Of a DNA stretch of 64,000 nt, positions 51,554-60,588 are shown one piece after another (within the stretch, counting starts at the first letter, position 1; every line of letters begins with the position of its first letter). The translations under genes and the position numbers were made by a program. Location: NCBI GenBank assembly GCA_910585635.1, contig CAJUFE010000012.1:1-64000 (forward strand), read 5' to 3'. The DNA comes from an uncultured Lachnospiraceae bacterium. GTDB lineage: Bacteria > Bacillota > Clostridia > Lachnospirales > Lachnospiraceae. Below the pieces are notes generated by a model that was given only the letters and a program-made list of their open reading frames with translations, was not told where the DNA came from and did not search any database.

Positions 51554-51946
51554 CTACTCCCGCACGATCAGCAGCAGGACCAGCACGGCCACGCAGGCTA
51601 ACAAAGCCAATGCGACCTTGACGGGAGAACGCTCTCCGTTCTTCCAGTCCGCCAACAGGCCATCGTCCTCCTGATAGGGCCGGCCTTTCTTGTTCCACCG
51701 GAGAAGGCTGCATATGGCAGAAACAAGATCGATCGCCCCAAAGATCAACACGATGTTATTGACATAATAGATACACCCCCCCAAGGTCACCGCGTCCTGC
51801 CCGCTCCCGATCGTCATGCTCCCCCAGCGCAGCCGGACAAAGAGCATGACAGCAGCAACTGCCAAAAAGAGCAGCGCCGCCGCCCCATGTTGCTTTGCCT
51901 TCAATATCTCACTGGTATCCTGCCGGCCCTTCCATCTGTTGAACAT
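51554..51946 (-). CDS. Small membrane protein, unknown
   Basis: About 130 residues from ATG 51946 with AGGAGGTG upstream. Three hydrophobic segments are visible (AAALLFLAVAAVMLFVRL; YYVNNIVLIFGAIDLVSAI; VALALLACVAVLVLLLIV), with a short cytoplasmic charged stretch containing NKKGRPYQEDD. I recognise no family. It lies 34 nt upstream of the AraC gene in the same direction and is divergent from ftsH. Confidence 0.7.
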   Translation of the reverse strand: MFNRWKGRQDTSEILKAKQHGAAALLFLAVAAVMLFVRLRWGSMTIGSGQDAVTLGGCIYYVNNIVLIFGAIDLVSAICSLLRWNKKGRPYQEDDGLLADWKNGERSPVKVALALLACVAVLVLLLIVRE

Positions 51947-52201
51947 ACTACACCTCCTGTATCCCTTCTTTTTCCTCCATCTTACCATATCCGCCTGTAC
52001 TTTTCTATTCCTTTTCCTGTCATCTGTTATGGGAGGGGCCGGATGCTTGCGACCGCCACGTTTTCGTACCCACGGCGGTCACGCTTACTCTGGACATCTT
52101 TCCCATCCTGTGATAGGATAGACCAAAGGCCGCCGGACGACCATCCTCCCACAGCGGCCTTGTCATCATTTTACCATGCGATCTATGAAGGAGGGACTGA
52201 T

Positions 52202-54016
52202 ATGAATGAAGTCAAAAACCCCAAAAAACCTCTGATCTATTACTATGGCGTCGCTATGATGGTGCTGATGGTCTTTAACTTCCTGGCCATGCCCTGGCTG
52301 TCCCAGCGGCAGATCCGGGAGGTGGATTACGGCACCTTTATGGAGATGACCGAGGAGAAGAACGTGGGACGCGTCAAGCTCCAGGAGAACCAGATCCTGT
52401 TCACGGATAAGGAAGAGACCCAGGTCTTTAAGACCGGCCTGATGAACGACCCGGAGCTGATCTACCGGCTGAAGGACTCCGGCGCGGCCTTCACCAGCGA
52501 GATCGTGGAGGAGATGTCTCCTTTCCTTAGCATCCTGCTCTCCTGGGTCCTGCCGATCGTGCTCTTTGTGGGCTTAGGGCAGCTGATGTCCAAGAAGCTG
52601 ATGGAAAAGATGGGCGGCGGCCCCAATTCCATGATGTTCGGCATGGGCAAGTCCAATGCCAAGGTCTACGTCCGTTCCTCCGAGGGGATCAAATTCTCCG
52701 ACGTGGCCGGAGAGGATGAGGCCAAGGAGAACCTGGCCGAGATCGTGGACTACCTCCACACCCCGGACAAGTACAAGGAGATCGGCGCGTCCATGCCCAA
52801 GGGCATCCTGTTAGCAGGCCCTCCAGGCACCGGAAAGACTATGCTAGCCAAGGCGGTGGCCGGGGAGGCTAGCGTCCCCTTCTTCTCCATGTCCGGCTCG
52901 GAATTTGTGGAGATGTTCGTGGGCATGGGCGCCTCCAAGGTCCGGGACCTTTTTAAGCAGGCCAAGGAGAAAGCCCCCTGTATCGTCTTCATCGATGAGA
53001 TCGACGCGATCGGCAAGAAGCGTGACGGCCAGGTGGGCGGCAATGACGAGCGGGAGCAGACCCTGAACCAGCTCCTCACCGAGATGGATGGCTTTGAGGG
53101 GAACAATGGCGTGATCATCCTGGCCGCCACCAACCGTCCGGAGTCCTTAGACCCCGCCCTCACCCGCCCGGGCCGCTTCGACCGCCGGGTGCCGGTGGAG
53201 CTGCCGGACCTAAAGGGCCGGGAGGAGATCCTAAAGGTCCACGCTAAGAAGATCAAGCTGTCGGAGGACGCGGACTTCAAGCAGATCGCCCGGATGGCCT
53301 CCGGCGCTTCCGGCGCGGAGCTGGCCAATATCATCAACGAGGCCGCTCTCCGGGCTGTCCGGGACGGGCGTAAGTTCGCCACCCAGTCGGATCTGGAGGA
53401 GAGCATCGAGGTGGTGATCGCCGGCTACCAGAAGAAGAACGCGATCCTCACGGACAAGGAGAAATGGACGATCGCCTACCATGAGATCGGCCATGCCCTG
53501 GTGGCGGCCAGACAGACCAACTCCGCTCCGGTGCAGAAGATCACCATCATCCCCCGCACCTCCGGCGCGCTGGGCTACACCATGCAGGTGGAGGAAGGGA
53601 ACCATTATCTGATGACCAAGGAGGAGATCGAGAATAAGATCGCCACCTATACCGGAGGCCGGGCCGCCGAGGAGGTGATCTTCGGCACCAGCTCCACGGG
53701 AGCCTCCAACGATATCGAGCAGGCCACCAAGCTGGCCCGGGCCATGATCACCCGCTACGGCATGAGCAAGGATTTCGACATGGTGGCCTTAGAGACCGTC
53801 ACCAACCAGTACCTGGGCGGCGACGCCTCCCTAGCCTGCTCCGCCGAGACCCAGGCCCAGATCGACCGCCAGGTGGTGGAGCTGGTCAGGCGGCAGCATG
53901 AAAAAGCCGCCACGATCCTCTTAGAGGCCCGGGAAAAGCTGGATGAGCTGGCGAAGTATCTGTACGATAAGGAGACCATCACTGGCGAAGAGTTCATGGC
54001 GATCTTAAACGGCTGA
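52202..54016 (+). CDS. ftsH: FtsH, membrane AAA+ zinc protease
   Basis: 604 residues from ATG 52202 with AAGGAGGG upstream; the frame is open for ~100 codons before it, but that part is not gene-like. Two N-terminal membrane helices flank an extracytoplasmic domain. The AAA module has GPPGTGKT near residue 206, FIDEIDAIGKKR, and the SRH with RPGRFDRR. The M41 protease site is HEIGH (H427). It degrades misfolded membrane and regulatory proteins. It is about 40 residues shorter than typical FtsH at the C-terminus. Confidence 0.95.
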   Translation: MNEVKNPKKPLIYYYGVAMMVLMVFNFLAMPWLSQRQIREVDYGTFMEMTEEKNVGRVKLQENQILFTDKEETQVFKTGLMNDPELIYRLKDSGAAFTSEIVEEMSPFLSILLSWVLPIVLFVGLGQLMSKKLMEKMGGGPNSMMFGMGKSNAKVYVRSSEGIKFSDVAGEDEAKENLAEIVDYLHTPDKYKEIGASMPKGILLAGPPGTGKTMLAKAVAGEASVPFFSMSGSEFVEMFVGMGASKVRDLFKQAKEKAPCIVFIDEIDAIGKKRDGQVGGNDEREQTLNQLLTEMDGFEGNNGVIILAATNRPESLDPALTRPGRFDRRVPVELPDLKGREEILKVHAKKIKLSEDADFKQIARMASGASGAELANIINEAALRAVRDGRKFATQSDLEESIEVVIAGYQKKNAILTDKEKWTIAYHEIGHALVAARQTNSAPVQKITIIPRTSGALGYTMQVEEGNHYLMTKEEIENKIATYTGGRAAEEVIFGTSSTGASNDIEQATKLARAMITRYGMSKDFDMVALETVTNQYLGGDASLACSAETQAQIDRQVVELVRRQHEKAATILLEAREKLDELAKYLYDKETITGEEFMAILNG

Positions 54017-54130
54017 TCGTGACCCGGCACACGATGTGGATCCGCAGCCGGGTCCATGGAGGTCCCGTCATGATCTACGAGGATCGGAAAGGGTGATATG
54101 AAGATCCATCACTGGACAAGCTTTGTCCAC

Positions 54131-56094
54131 GAAAAAAGGGGCTGTCGGGAAATAGATAGTCCACCAAAACTAGAGGAGGGGCAGTGACATATGCAAGCCA
54201 CTGTCCCTCCTCTGAAATTTTTGATAAAAAAGAGAAAAAAGATGGCTAACGACAACCATCTTTCCTCCGTTACATGATATAATGTAACTATGCTAAACAA
54301 CACATATTATAACGAATTTTTTGAAATTGGTCAACAGAAGATCAACTTCAGCCTGTATGAATTGGGACTGCCTGAGACCGACCCGGTCTATACCCTGAAA
54401 AAAGTGATGGAGGAATTGGATCATTCGGGACTGCTCTCCCGATATTCAGACAAGGGAAGAAAAGGGTACAACCCCATCATGCTGTACGCTGTAGTCACCT
54501 ATGCCAACATGCGGGGGATCCGCGCGGTGGACCGCATCGTGGAGCTGTGCGGGAGGGATCTCGCCTTCATCTGGCTCACCCAGGGGCAGAAGCCCAGAAG
54601 GGACGCGTTCTATGAATTCAAAGGCAGCAGGCTCACCCCGGAGATCCTGGAGGATCTGCACTACCAGTTCGTGCGCCGGCTGGAAAAGGAGGGGCTGGTG
54701 ACGCTGAAGGAACTGTTCATAGACGGGACCAAGCTGGAGGCGAACGCCAACCGGTACACTTTCGTATGGCGAGGGAGCATCAACTACCACCTGGCAGGGC
54801 TGCTGGACACCATAGATGCCCTATACCAGAAATACAACCAGTTCCTTGCGGAGAACGGATACGGTGAGAAGTACAGCCTCGGAAACGCCCAGATGTTCGT
54901 CATCGAAGGGATGGACAAGGTTCGGGAGGTGATAGGGAAGAACCGTTCCCGGAAGCTGACGAGGCATAAGAAGATATCCAATAACACCGTGATAGAGATC
55001 GATCCCTGCTCGCCGCTGGAGATACTCAAGCTCCAGGCCGGGCTGTCGAAGATTGCGGAGGGCGAGGGGGTCGCGTTCGTGGCGGGCAGAGGGAAGCGCA
55101 AGCCGCAGCTGCAGCAGCTCTACGAAGAGCTGGAGGAGTGCGGGGAGAGGCTGATGAAATACAAGGAATGCTTCGAGGTCATGGGGAAAGGCCGCAACAG
55201 CTACTCCAAGACGGATGTGGAGGCCACCTTCATGCGGATGAAAGAGGATCATATGCTCAACGGCCAGCTGAAACCGGCATACAACGTACAGATAGCCGTA
55301 GAGAACTACTTCATCATCCACAGCCATGTCAGCAGCGACCGGACGGACTACAGCACCCTGATCCCAGTGCTGGAGAAGCATAAGGAGGCATTTGGGAGGC
55401 ATGTGGGCGAGGTCACTGCCGACAGCGGCTACTGCAGCGAGAGGAACCTTCTGTTCTTGAAAGAGGAAGGCATTACTGGCTACATCAAGCTCCAGGACCA
55501 TGAGAAGAGGAAGACCCGTGCCTATAAGGAAGACATCGGGAAGTACTACAACATGAAGCGAGAGGTGTTCGAGGACGAGGCGTACTATGTGTGCCATGAT
55601 GGGAGACAGCTGCTCCACATCCGGACGGAAAAGAGACACCAGGACGGCTATGAACAGACCATAGAGGTATATGGATGCGCAGACTGCGGCGGATGTCCCC
55701 ACAAAGCCAGATGTCTTTACAAGTATGACGGGAAGAAGGACCAGGAAAAGAACAAGGTGATGAAGATCAATGAACGCTGGGAGGACCTGAAAGAAGAGGC
55801 CCATGGGAACATCCAGAGCGAAAAGGGGATCCTGAACAAGTATCACCGGTTCCGCCACGGGAAGATCAAGAAGTTTGAAGGGAAGCCAGAGGAACCTGCC
55901 GCATAGGGAAAGCGCCCCTGCATAGGCCAGAGGCCTGTTTGTGTTGCCTTCAAATATGGCAGCAAAGAAAAGGATATATAATAAAAAGATTCCCACAAGA
56001 ATGCAGTGTCCATGGAACACTGATTTTTGTGGGAATCTTTCTGTCAGGGGCTCAAATGCTTAAAATCTGGCATTTCCCGACAGCCCCTTTTTTC
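54131..56094 (+). mobile_element. IS1182-family insertion sequence, apparently complete
   Basis: Perfect 23-bp terminal inverted repeats (54131-54153 and 56072-56094, outer sequence GAAAAAAGGGGCTGTCGGG...) bracket one intact transposase. A hairpin GGAGGGGCAGTG/CACTGTCCCTCC near 54173-54214 and a second one, AAAGATGG/CCATCTTT, shield the transposase from read-in. A nested hairpin (AGATTCCCACA/TGTGGGAATCT, 55986-56040) follows it. No clear target duplication is visible. Confidence 0.85.
54290..55906 (+). CDS. IS1182-family transposase
   Basis: 538 residues, full length. The N-terminal DUF772-type segment (GYNPIMLYAVVTYANMRGIRAVDRIVELC) precedes a DDE domain with LFIDGTKLEANANRYTFVW (first Asp), VTADSGYCSERN (second Asp) and a C-terminal Cys-rich insert (CADCGGCPHKARC). 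No internal stop or frameshift is seen, so the element may still move. It is inserted just behind ftsH. Confidence 0.92.
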   Translation: MLNNTYYNEFFEIGQQKINFSLYELGLPETDPVYTLKKVMEELDHSGLLSRYSDKGRKGYNPIMLYAVVTYANMRGIRAVDRIVELCGRDLAFIWLTQGQKPRRDAFYEFKGSRLTPEILEDLHYQFVRRLEKEGLVTLKELFIDGTKLEANANRYTFVWRGSINYHLAGLLDTIDALYQKYNQFLAENGYGEKYSLGNAQMFVIEGMDKVREVIGKNRSRKLTRHKKISNNTVIEIDPCSPLEILKLQAGLSKIAEGEGVAFVAGRGKRKPQLQQLYEELEECGERLMKYKECFEVMGKGRNSYSKTDVEATFMRMKEDHMLNGQLKPAYNVQIAVENYFIIHSHVSSDRTDYSTLIPVLEKHKEAFGRHVGEVTADSGYCSERNLLFLKEEGITGYIKLQDHEKRKTRAYKEDIGKYYNMKREVFEDEAYYVCHDGRQLLHIRTEKRHQDGYEQTIEVYGCADCGGCPHKARCLYKYDGKKDQEKNKVMKINERWEDLKEEAHGNIQSEKGILNKYHRFRHGKIKKFEGKPEEPAA

Positions 56095-56174
56095 CTATAT
56101 AGTGGCGCGTCCGTTGCCGGGCCTATGGAGGTTTGATCATGACGATCTCTCAAAACCCCAAGCCCCTCGTCGGA

Positions 56175-56411
56175 TCACTGGCCCTGGTACATGTACTTGA
56201 TCAAGCGCTCCACGTCCTCTTTTTCATGGGCCACGATATCCAGCTCTCTTACATAGCCATTGGAAAACATTGTTGCAAGGGACACATACTGGCTCAGCTT
56301 GGACTTCAGATTGATCCGGTCACCTTCCGGCGATACCAGCTCGACCACGCCTTTGCACTGGTCGATCACCTCAAAAAACTTTTCTACGTTATCGATGTTT
56401 TGGATCTTCAT
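56175..56411 (-). CDS. HPr-like small protein
   Basis: 78 residues resembling the HPr fold of clostridial phosphocarrier-like proteins (VVELVSPEGDRINLKSKLSQYVSLATMFSNG...RELDIVAHEKEDVERLIKYMY, as in the KSxxG...I..A.G..E..A pattern). The phosphorylatable His-15 region is not conserved, so it is unlikely to act as a standard PTS carrier. GGAGAGG lies upstream. The 56412-56664 gap behind it shows no gene. Confidence 0.7.
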   Translation of the reverse strand: MKIQNIDNVEKFFEVIDQCKGVVELVSPEGDRINLKSKLSQYVSLATMFSNGYVRELDIVAHEKEDVERLIKYMYQGQ

Positions 56412-56664
56412 CTTTATCCTCTCCTTTCTGTGCGATAGCGATGCTGATCTACTCCTTACACAGCCTCTATCCTAGCACAGGATGGGGTAAAGGACAATTT
56501 GGGACTCCACCAAAGATCTTTCCCTATCCAGGATATCTTTATGCAAGATCACCCATCTGTATACACTTTTACCAAAAGAATGCAACCCTTCTGATCCATG
56601 CCGCCCCAGACCCGCAGCAGCAGGACCGTCCCTCTGGCGGACCCGCGAAAAACACTCCGCCATC

Positions 56665-57885
56665 CTACCGGCGCCGATACAGGTACAGCGGCACTCCGTC
56701 TTCCATGGGATGGGCTACCTGGCCCGCGATCAGCGGACGCACATAGTCGATAAAGCCTGGCCCGATATCATCCCCCAGGCCCTCGATCCACTCGGCCGGG
56801 AAGACCTTTTCCCGGTTGCATACCCGGTCCACATCTACCGTCTCATAATGGAGCTCATAAGGTCCGCTTTCCGCCCTCCTAAACGCCACCATCACACCGG
56901 TCTCCCCTTCCAAGGCGGCCCTGACCCCTTTCCTCCCGGCCATATCGGCCTCCTTAAGATCTGTGGCCGACATCAGCATCCCGCTGCACCGCTGGCTCAC
57001 GTTCAGTTCCACAGAACGGACCTTGACCCCCAGCCGCTCCCGGACGAAGTGCTCTAAGACCTTGCCGCAGCCCGTCAGCATCTTATGGCCGAACCCGTCC
57101 ACCTGGGCCTGGTCCCCATACTCGCAGATGAACCGGCCGGAGGCGTCATGGATCCCCTCCGATACACATACGACCACACAAGGCCTTTTCGCCAGCGCTC
57201 TTTCAAGCTCTGCCGCAAAAGCCTCCATGTCAAAAGCCACCTCCGGCAGGTAGATCAGCACCGGATCGTCGCCCGCCTGCTTCCTGGCCAGCACACTGGC
57301 GGCTGTCAGCCATCCTGCGTGTCTCCCCATCAGTTCCACGATCGTCACCGACTTTTTATGATAGACAGAGGCATCCAGCACGATCTCACGCACCGTCCCC
57401 GCCACATATTTAGCGGCGCTGCCGTAGCCCGGGGTGTGGTCGATCTCCATCAGGTCATTATCCACTGTCTTGGGGATCCCGATGAACCGGATCTCGCTGC
57501 CGATACGGGCCCCGTAGCGGGACAGCTTGCTGACTGTATCCATGGAATCGTTGCCGCCGATATAGAAAAAACCGCCCACCTTAAGCTCCCCCAGCTTTTC
57601 AAATATAGCCGGGTATATGGGTGCCGATAAGTCCTCCGGGAGCATATACCGGCAGGAGCCTAAGTAAGCTGCCGGCGTGATCTTCAAAAGCTCCAGCTCC
57701 TCCTCGGAAAGCTCCTCCTTAAGATCCAGATACCGGCCCTGCAAAAACCCTTCGATCCCGTGGACCATCCCATAGATATGCCCGACCTGCTCCGGATGGG
57801 CCTTCCCTTCCTGTATCACCCCGTAAAGGCTGGCATTGATCGCCGCCGTGGGACCGCCGGACTGCCCTACAAGTATATTTCTCAT
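56665..57885 (-). CDS. pfp: Pyrophosphate-dependent 6-phosphofructokinase
   Basis: About 406 residues from ATG 57885, with AAGGAGG upstream. Start motif RNILVGQSGGPTAAINAS, then IGGNDSMDT and PKTVDND. The Lys in PKTVDND and the Asp in GGND mark the PPi-using type rather than ATP-PFK (GGDGS, P[GA]TIDND). It is a cytoplasmic glycolytic enzyme giving reversible F6P/FBP conversion, common in anaerobic Clostridia. It has its own promoter region (about 58020-58050) and is monocistronic. Confidence 0.9.
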   Translation of the reverse strand: MRNILVGQSGGPTAAINASLYGVIQEGKAHPEQVGHIYGMVHGIEGFLQGRYLDLKEELSEEELELLKITPAAYLGSCRYMLPEDLSAPIYPAIFEKLGELKVGGFFYIGGNDSMDTVSKLSRYGARIGSEIRFIGIPKTVDNDLMEIDHTPGYGSAAKYVAGTVREIVLDASVYHKKSVTIVELMGRHAGWLTAASVLARKQAGDDPVLIYLPEVAFDMEAFAAELERALAKRPCVVVCVSEGIHDASGRFICEYGDQAQVDGFGHKMLTGCGKVLEHFVRERLGVKVRSVELNVSQRCSGMLMSATDLKEADMAGRKGVRAALEGETGVMVAFRRAESGPYELHYETVDVDRVCNREKVFPAEWIEGLGDDIGPGFIDYVRPLIAGQVAHPMEDGVPLYLYRRR

Positions 57886-58078
57886 GTCTCCTCCTTTTCC
57901 TCTGCCCGCTCCTATCTCCATAGTCATCCCATGCCGCCCAGACATCCTGGACGTCCTGATCATCCTGGTGGCCTGACCATCCTGACCATCCTGGTGGCCT
58001 GACCGCTCTGACTGCTATCAGGATACCATAGATAGAGAGGCTTTGGCAATAAGATGATCGGAGATCTTGAAGTATCGG

Positions 58079-58122
58079 TTGACAATCAGGCCCAGGCAGG
58101 ATAAGATAAAGTATACTTTATC
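58079..58122 (+). promoter_or_regulatory. Promoter with 18-bp perfect palindrome
   Basis: TTGACA (58079-58084), 17-nt spacer, TAAGAT (58102-58107), overlapped by the perfect palindrome GATAAAGTATACTTTATC (58105-58122) just before the DUF4143 gene. The palindrome is placed where a repressor dimer would block initiation. Confidence 0.65.
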
Positions 58123-58133
58123 ATTTAGAATAT

Positions 58134-59372
58134 ATGAGGTGGATGATGGATTACATAGAACGCGCCCTGGAGCGCAGATTTTTATGCATGACATCGCTTT
58201 ATAAAGTCATCCTGGTGACCGGCGCACGGCATGTGGGGAAGACCACCATGTTAAAGCACCTGGCAGAGGGCCATCGCCGGACCTACGTTTCGCTGGACAA
58301 TACCATGGCACGGATCCTGGCCAAGACGGATCCGGAGGCTTTTTTTCGGACCTATCGCCCTCCGGTCATCATCGATGAGATCCAGAAAGCACCGGAGCTG
58401 CTCCCCCAGATCAAGAACATGTGCGCGGAGCCGGGGAAGAATGGGATGTTCTGGCTCACCGCCTCCCATCGGACCAAGCTGATGAAGGCCGTCCAGGAGA
58501 GCTTGGGCGATCAGATCGGCATCTTAGAGCTCTATGGCCTATCCCGGAAGGAGATCGCCGGATCCCTCCTTTTAAAGGAGCTGGACCTTTCCCTATCCGG
58601 CCTGATCGAGCGGCAGCTCCTCTTAAGGCGGGGGGCGCGCATCGATATCGCCGAGCGGATCTGGCGCGGCGGTATGCCGGCCATCCTGCAGGCCGGCCGG
58701 AGACAACGGCAGGAATATTTTGACCTTTATCTTGAGACCCAGATCATGCGGGATGTGGCCGAGGAGGGCGGGATCACCGATACAGTCCGTTTCCGTAAGT
58801 TTTTGAACGCCTGCACCACTTCGATCGCTGAACAGATCAATTACAAGGTCTTAGCCGATGCCGCGGAGATCTCCCAGCCCACGGCAAAGGAGTGGGTGCG
58901 GATCTTACAGAGCGCAGGGATCTTATGTCTGTTCCCGGTCTATGAAAGCCGCCAGCTAAAGAACCTTACCAAAACGCCAAAGCTGTATTTCTGTGATACC
59001 GGCCTGTGTGCTTATCTGTCCATGACGATCAATAAGGAGGCCTTAAAATGCCGGCCGGACTATGGGCGTTATCTGGAAAATTATGTGGTAGCCGGGCTGT
59101 TAAAGGAGCTGGCCTGTTCCGCATCTAATGCCAGCCTGTATCATTACCGGGATTTCTCTGCAAGGGAGATCGACGTCTTCCTGGAAAAGGATGGTGTGAT
59201 CCACCCGCTGGAGATCGCCCTTTCTCCAAAGCCGGACCCACTGCTGGTCAAAAAATACGAGCTGCTGGACCGGGCCCAGCTGGCCCACGGCAATGGCGGC
59301 ATCATCTGCACCTGCACAGACCCGATCCCGATCGACAAGAAGAACTGCTATATCCCCTGCAGCCTGATCTGA
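58134..59372 (+). CDS. AAA-family ATPase with DUF4143 domain
   Basis: 412 residues: Walker A TGARHVGKTT near residue 29, Walker B VIIDEIQKAPE, sensor LTASH, then the C-terminal DUF4143 nuclease-like part (YFCDTGLCAYLSM...LYHYRDFSAREIDVFLE). Proteins of this group are common in gut anaerobes and archaea and often mobile, but their function is not settled. The start could be ATG 58134 or 58146. A 17-bp repeat array begins right after the stop. Confidence 0.85.
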   Translation: MRWMMDYIERALERRFLCMTSLYKVILVTGARHVGKTTMLKHLAEGHRRTYVSLDNTMARILAKTDPEAFFRTYRPPVIIDEIQKAPELLPQIKNMCAEPGKNGMFWLTASHRTKLMKAVQESLGDQIGILELYGLSRKEIAGSLLLKELDLSLSGLIERQLLLRRGARIDIAERIWRGGMPAILQAGRRQRQEYFDLYLETQIMRDVAEEGGITDTVRFRKFLNACTTSIAEQINYKVLADAAEISQPTAKEWVRILQSAGILCLFPVYESRQLKNLTKTPKLYFCDTGLCAYLSMTINKEALKCRPDYGRYLENYVVAGLLKELACSASNASLYHYRDFSAREIDVFLEKDGVIHPLEIALSPKPDPLLVKKYELLDRAQLAHGNGGIICTCTDPIPIDKKNCYIPCSLI

Positions 59373-59379
59373 CGGCCAG

Positions 59380-59515
59380 CTTGATCTGGCGGTCAGCTTG
59401 ATCTGGCAGTCGGCTTGATCTGGCGGTCGGCTTGATCTGGCAGTCGGCTTGATCTGGCGGTCGGCTTGATCTGGCGGTCGGCTTGATCTGGCGGTCGGCT
59501 TGATCTGGCAGTCAG
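59380..59515 (+). repeat. Eight tandem 17-bp repeats
   Basis: Copies of CTTGATCTGGCGGTCGG start at 59380, 59397, 59414, 59431, 59448, 59465, 59482 and 59499, with a partial ninth. A degenerate copy includes the DUF4143 stop codon, suggesting the array grew out of the gene's end. Confidence 0.9.
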
Positions 59516-59525
59516 CTTGGCCGCG

Positions 59526-59551
59526 AAAAAAAGAGGCCTCTTCAGGCCTCC
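59526..59551 (-). terminator. Terminator of the 289-aa gene
   Basis: Minus strand GAGGCCT / GAAG / AGGCCTC followed by seven T. A second stem (GGCCGCGCTC/GAGCGCGGCC, 59591-59615) lies closer to the stop codon. Confidence 0.75.
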
Positions 59552-59555
59552 TGGC

Positions 59556-59600
59556 GATCCTAGCATACCACAGGCTAAATAGCAAGAGACGGCCGCGCTC
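59556..59600. repeat. 45-bp direct repeat, copy 1
   Basis: Identical at 43 of 45 positions to 62253-62297, in the same orientation. Both copies abut a GC-rich hairpin behind a minus-strand gene. Confidence 0.85.
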
Positions 59601-59624
59601 CTATCGAGCGCGGCCTGCGGCCTG

Positions 59625-60494
59625 CTATACCTGCACGTCCACCTGATGGGCAGACTGGAGATACTGGCTTAAGTTGATCTGTTGTTGATATCCCTTGCCC
59701 AGCAGCTGTTCCGCGGTCTGCATGTTCCCGCTGGGGTAGAGCAGATGGGCATCCCACTTGACCCCGGCAAAGTCCTCAGCTGTCTTGTAGGTATGGGCAG
59801 CCAGCTCCTTTCCGCTAAAAGCTTGGTAGCGGCCGGCCACTTCATCCGCCATGCCCATCAGCTGCTCCTTGGCTGCAGCCAGCTGACCTAAGGCTTCTTC
59901 CACACTCCCGGCTCCCTTAAGGCCCTGGGCCACCTGGTCGGCTATCCCGTGAAGATCCCCCATCCATCCCTCGACCGCCTGTCCAAAGTCTTTTCCATAA
60001 AGCCTCTGGGCATGGTCCATGCGGAAATGGGAGATCCCTAAGTTGGCCCCCACCATCCAGGACATATCCTGGTACTGCTTTTCATCCCATTCCTGGATCG
60101 CGCGGGCCTTCTCGGTCTGGCCGTCCTCCACAGCCTGCTCATATGCTGCCTGCATATACTTTAACTGCTCTTCCATACCGGTAAGGTTATCCACCAGATC
60201 CCCGATCGCCTGATGATACCGTTCCATCTCGCCCTCCATGGCCTTTGGGACATCCTTCTTAGCGATCGTAAACTCGGAAAAAGACGACATATCGATCGTC
60301 ACCAGGTCGGTCTTCTTCGCCGCGCTCCCCTTCTGTCCCTCCTTGGACAGAGCAGAGACCTTCTGCAAAAATGCCTGGTGCTGCACCGCCTGCCTGGCAC
60401 TGGCTGCCTTCATCGCGCCGGTCAGCCAGCTGCCCTTTCCCTGCTGCCGCCCCAACGCCTGCGGCAGCAGGTTCTGGGTGTTGATCCTCATCTT
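59625..60494 (-). CDS. Hypothetical helical protein, 289 aa
   Basis: ATG 60494 with AAGGAGG upstream gives MRINTQNLLPQALGRQQGKG. The product is soluble, strongly helical, Gln/Ala-rich, with no signal peptide, membrane helix or cysteines in obvious motifs. A segment near residues 90-150 (HQAIGDLVDNLTGMEEQLKYMQAAYEQAVEDG) looks like coiled coil. I recognise no family. It lies between an ATPase/nuclease gene and a terminator. Confidence 0.7.
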   Translation of the reverse strand, partial: KMRINTQNLLPQALGRQQGKGSWLTGAMKAASARQAVQHQAFLQKVSALSKEGQKGSAAKKTDLVTIDMSSFSEFTIAKKDVPKAMEGEMERYHQAIGDLVDNLTGMEEQLKYMQAAYEQAVEDGQTEKARAIQEWDEKQYQDMSWMVGANLGISHFRMDHAQRLYGKDFGQAVEGWMGDLHGIADQVAQGLKGAGSVEEALGQLAAAKEQLMGMADEVAGRYQAFSGKELAAHTYKTAEDFAGVKWDAHLLYPSGNMQTAEQLLGKGYQQQINLSQYLQSAHQVDVQV

Positions 60495-60588
60495 TCTTCC
60501 TCCTTTCTGATCTGAGAGCACACTCTCGTCACAAAGGATATATCGACCATTTCCTCCAGGATATAACACAGCGGCAGAAAACGGCTTT

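Noticed and set aside
51887..52201. N-terminal extension of the ftsH frame
   Set aside because: It overlaps the divergent gene's start region, contains no FtsH-like sequence, and a perfect ribosome site precedes ATG 52202.
54821..56020. 399-codon minus-strand frame opposite the IS1182 transposase
   Set aside because: It is antisense to an intact transposase with clear family motifs; no start signals.
59100..59585. Minus-strand ORF with repeated QIKPTARSSRPPD
   Set aside because: It is only the 17-bp VNTR translated; no start signals.
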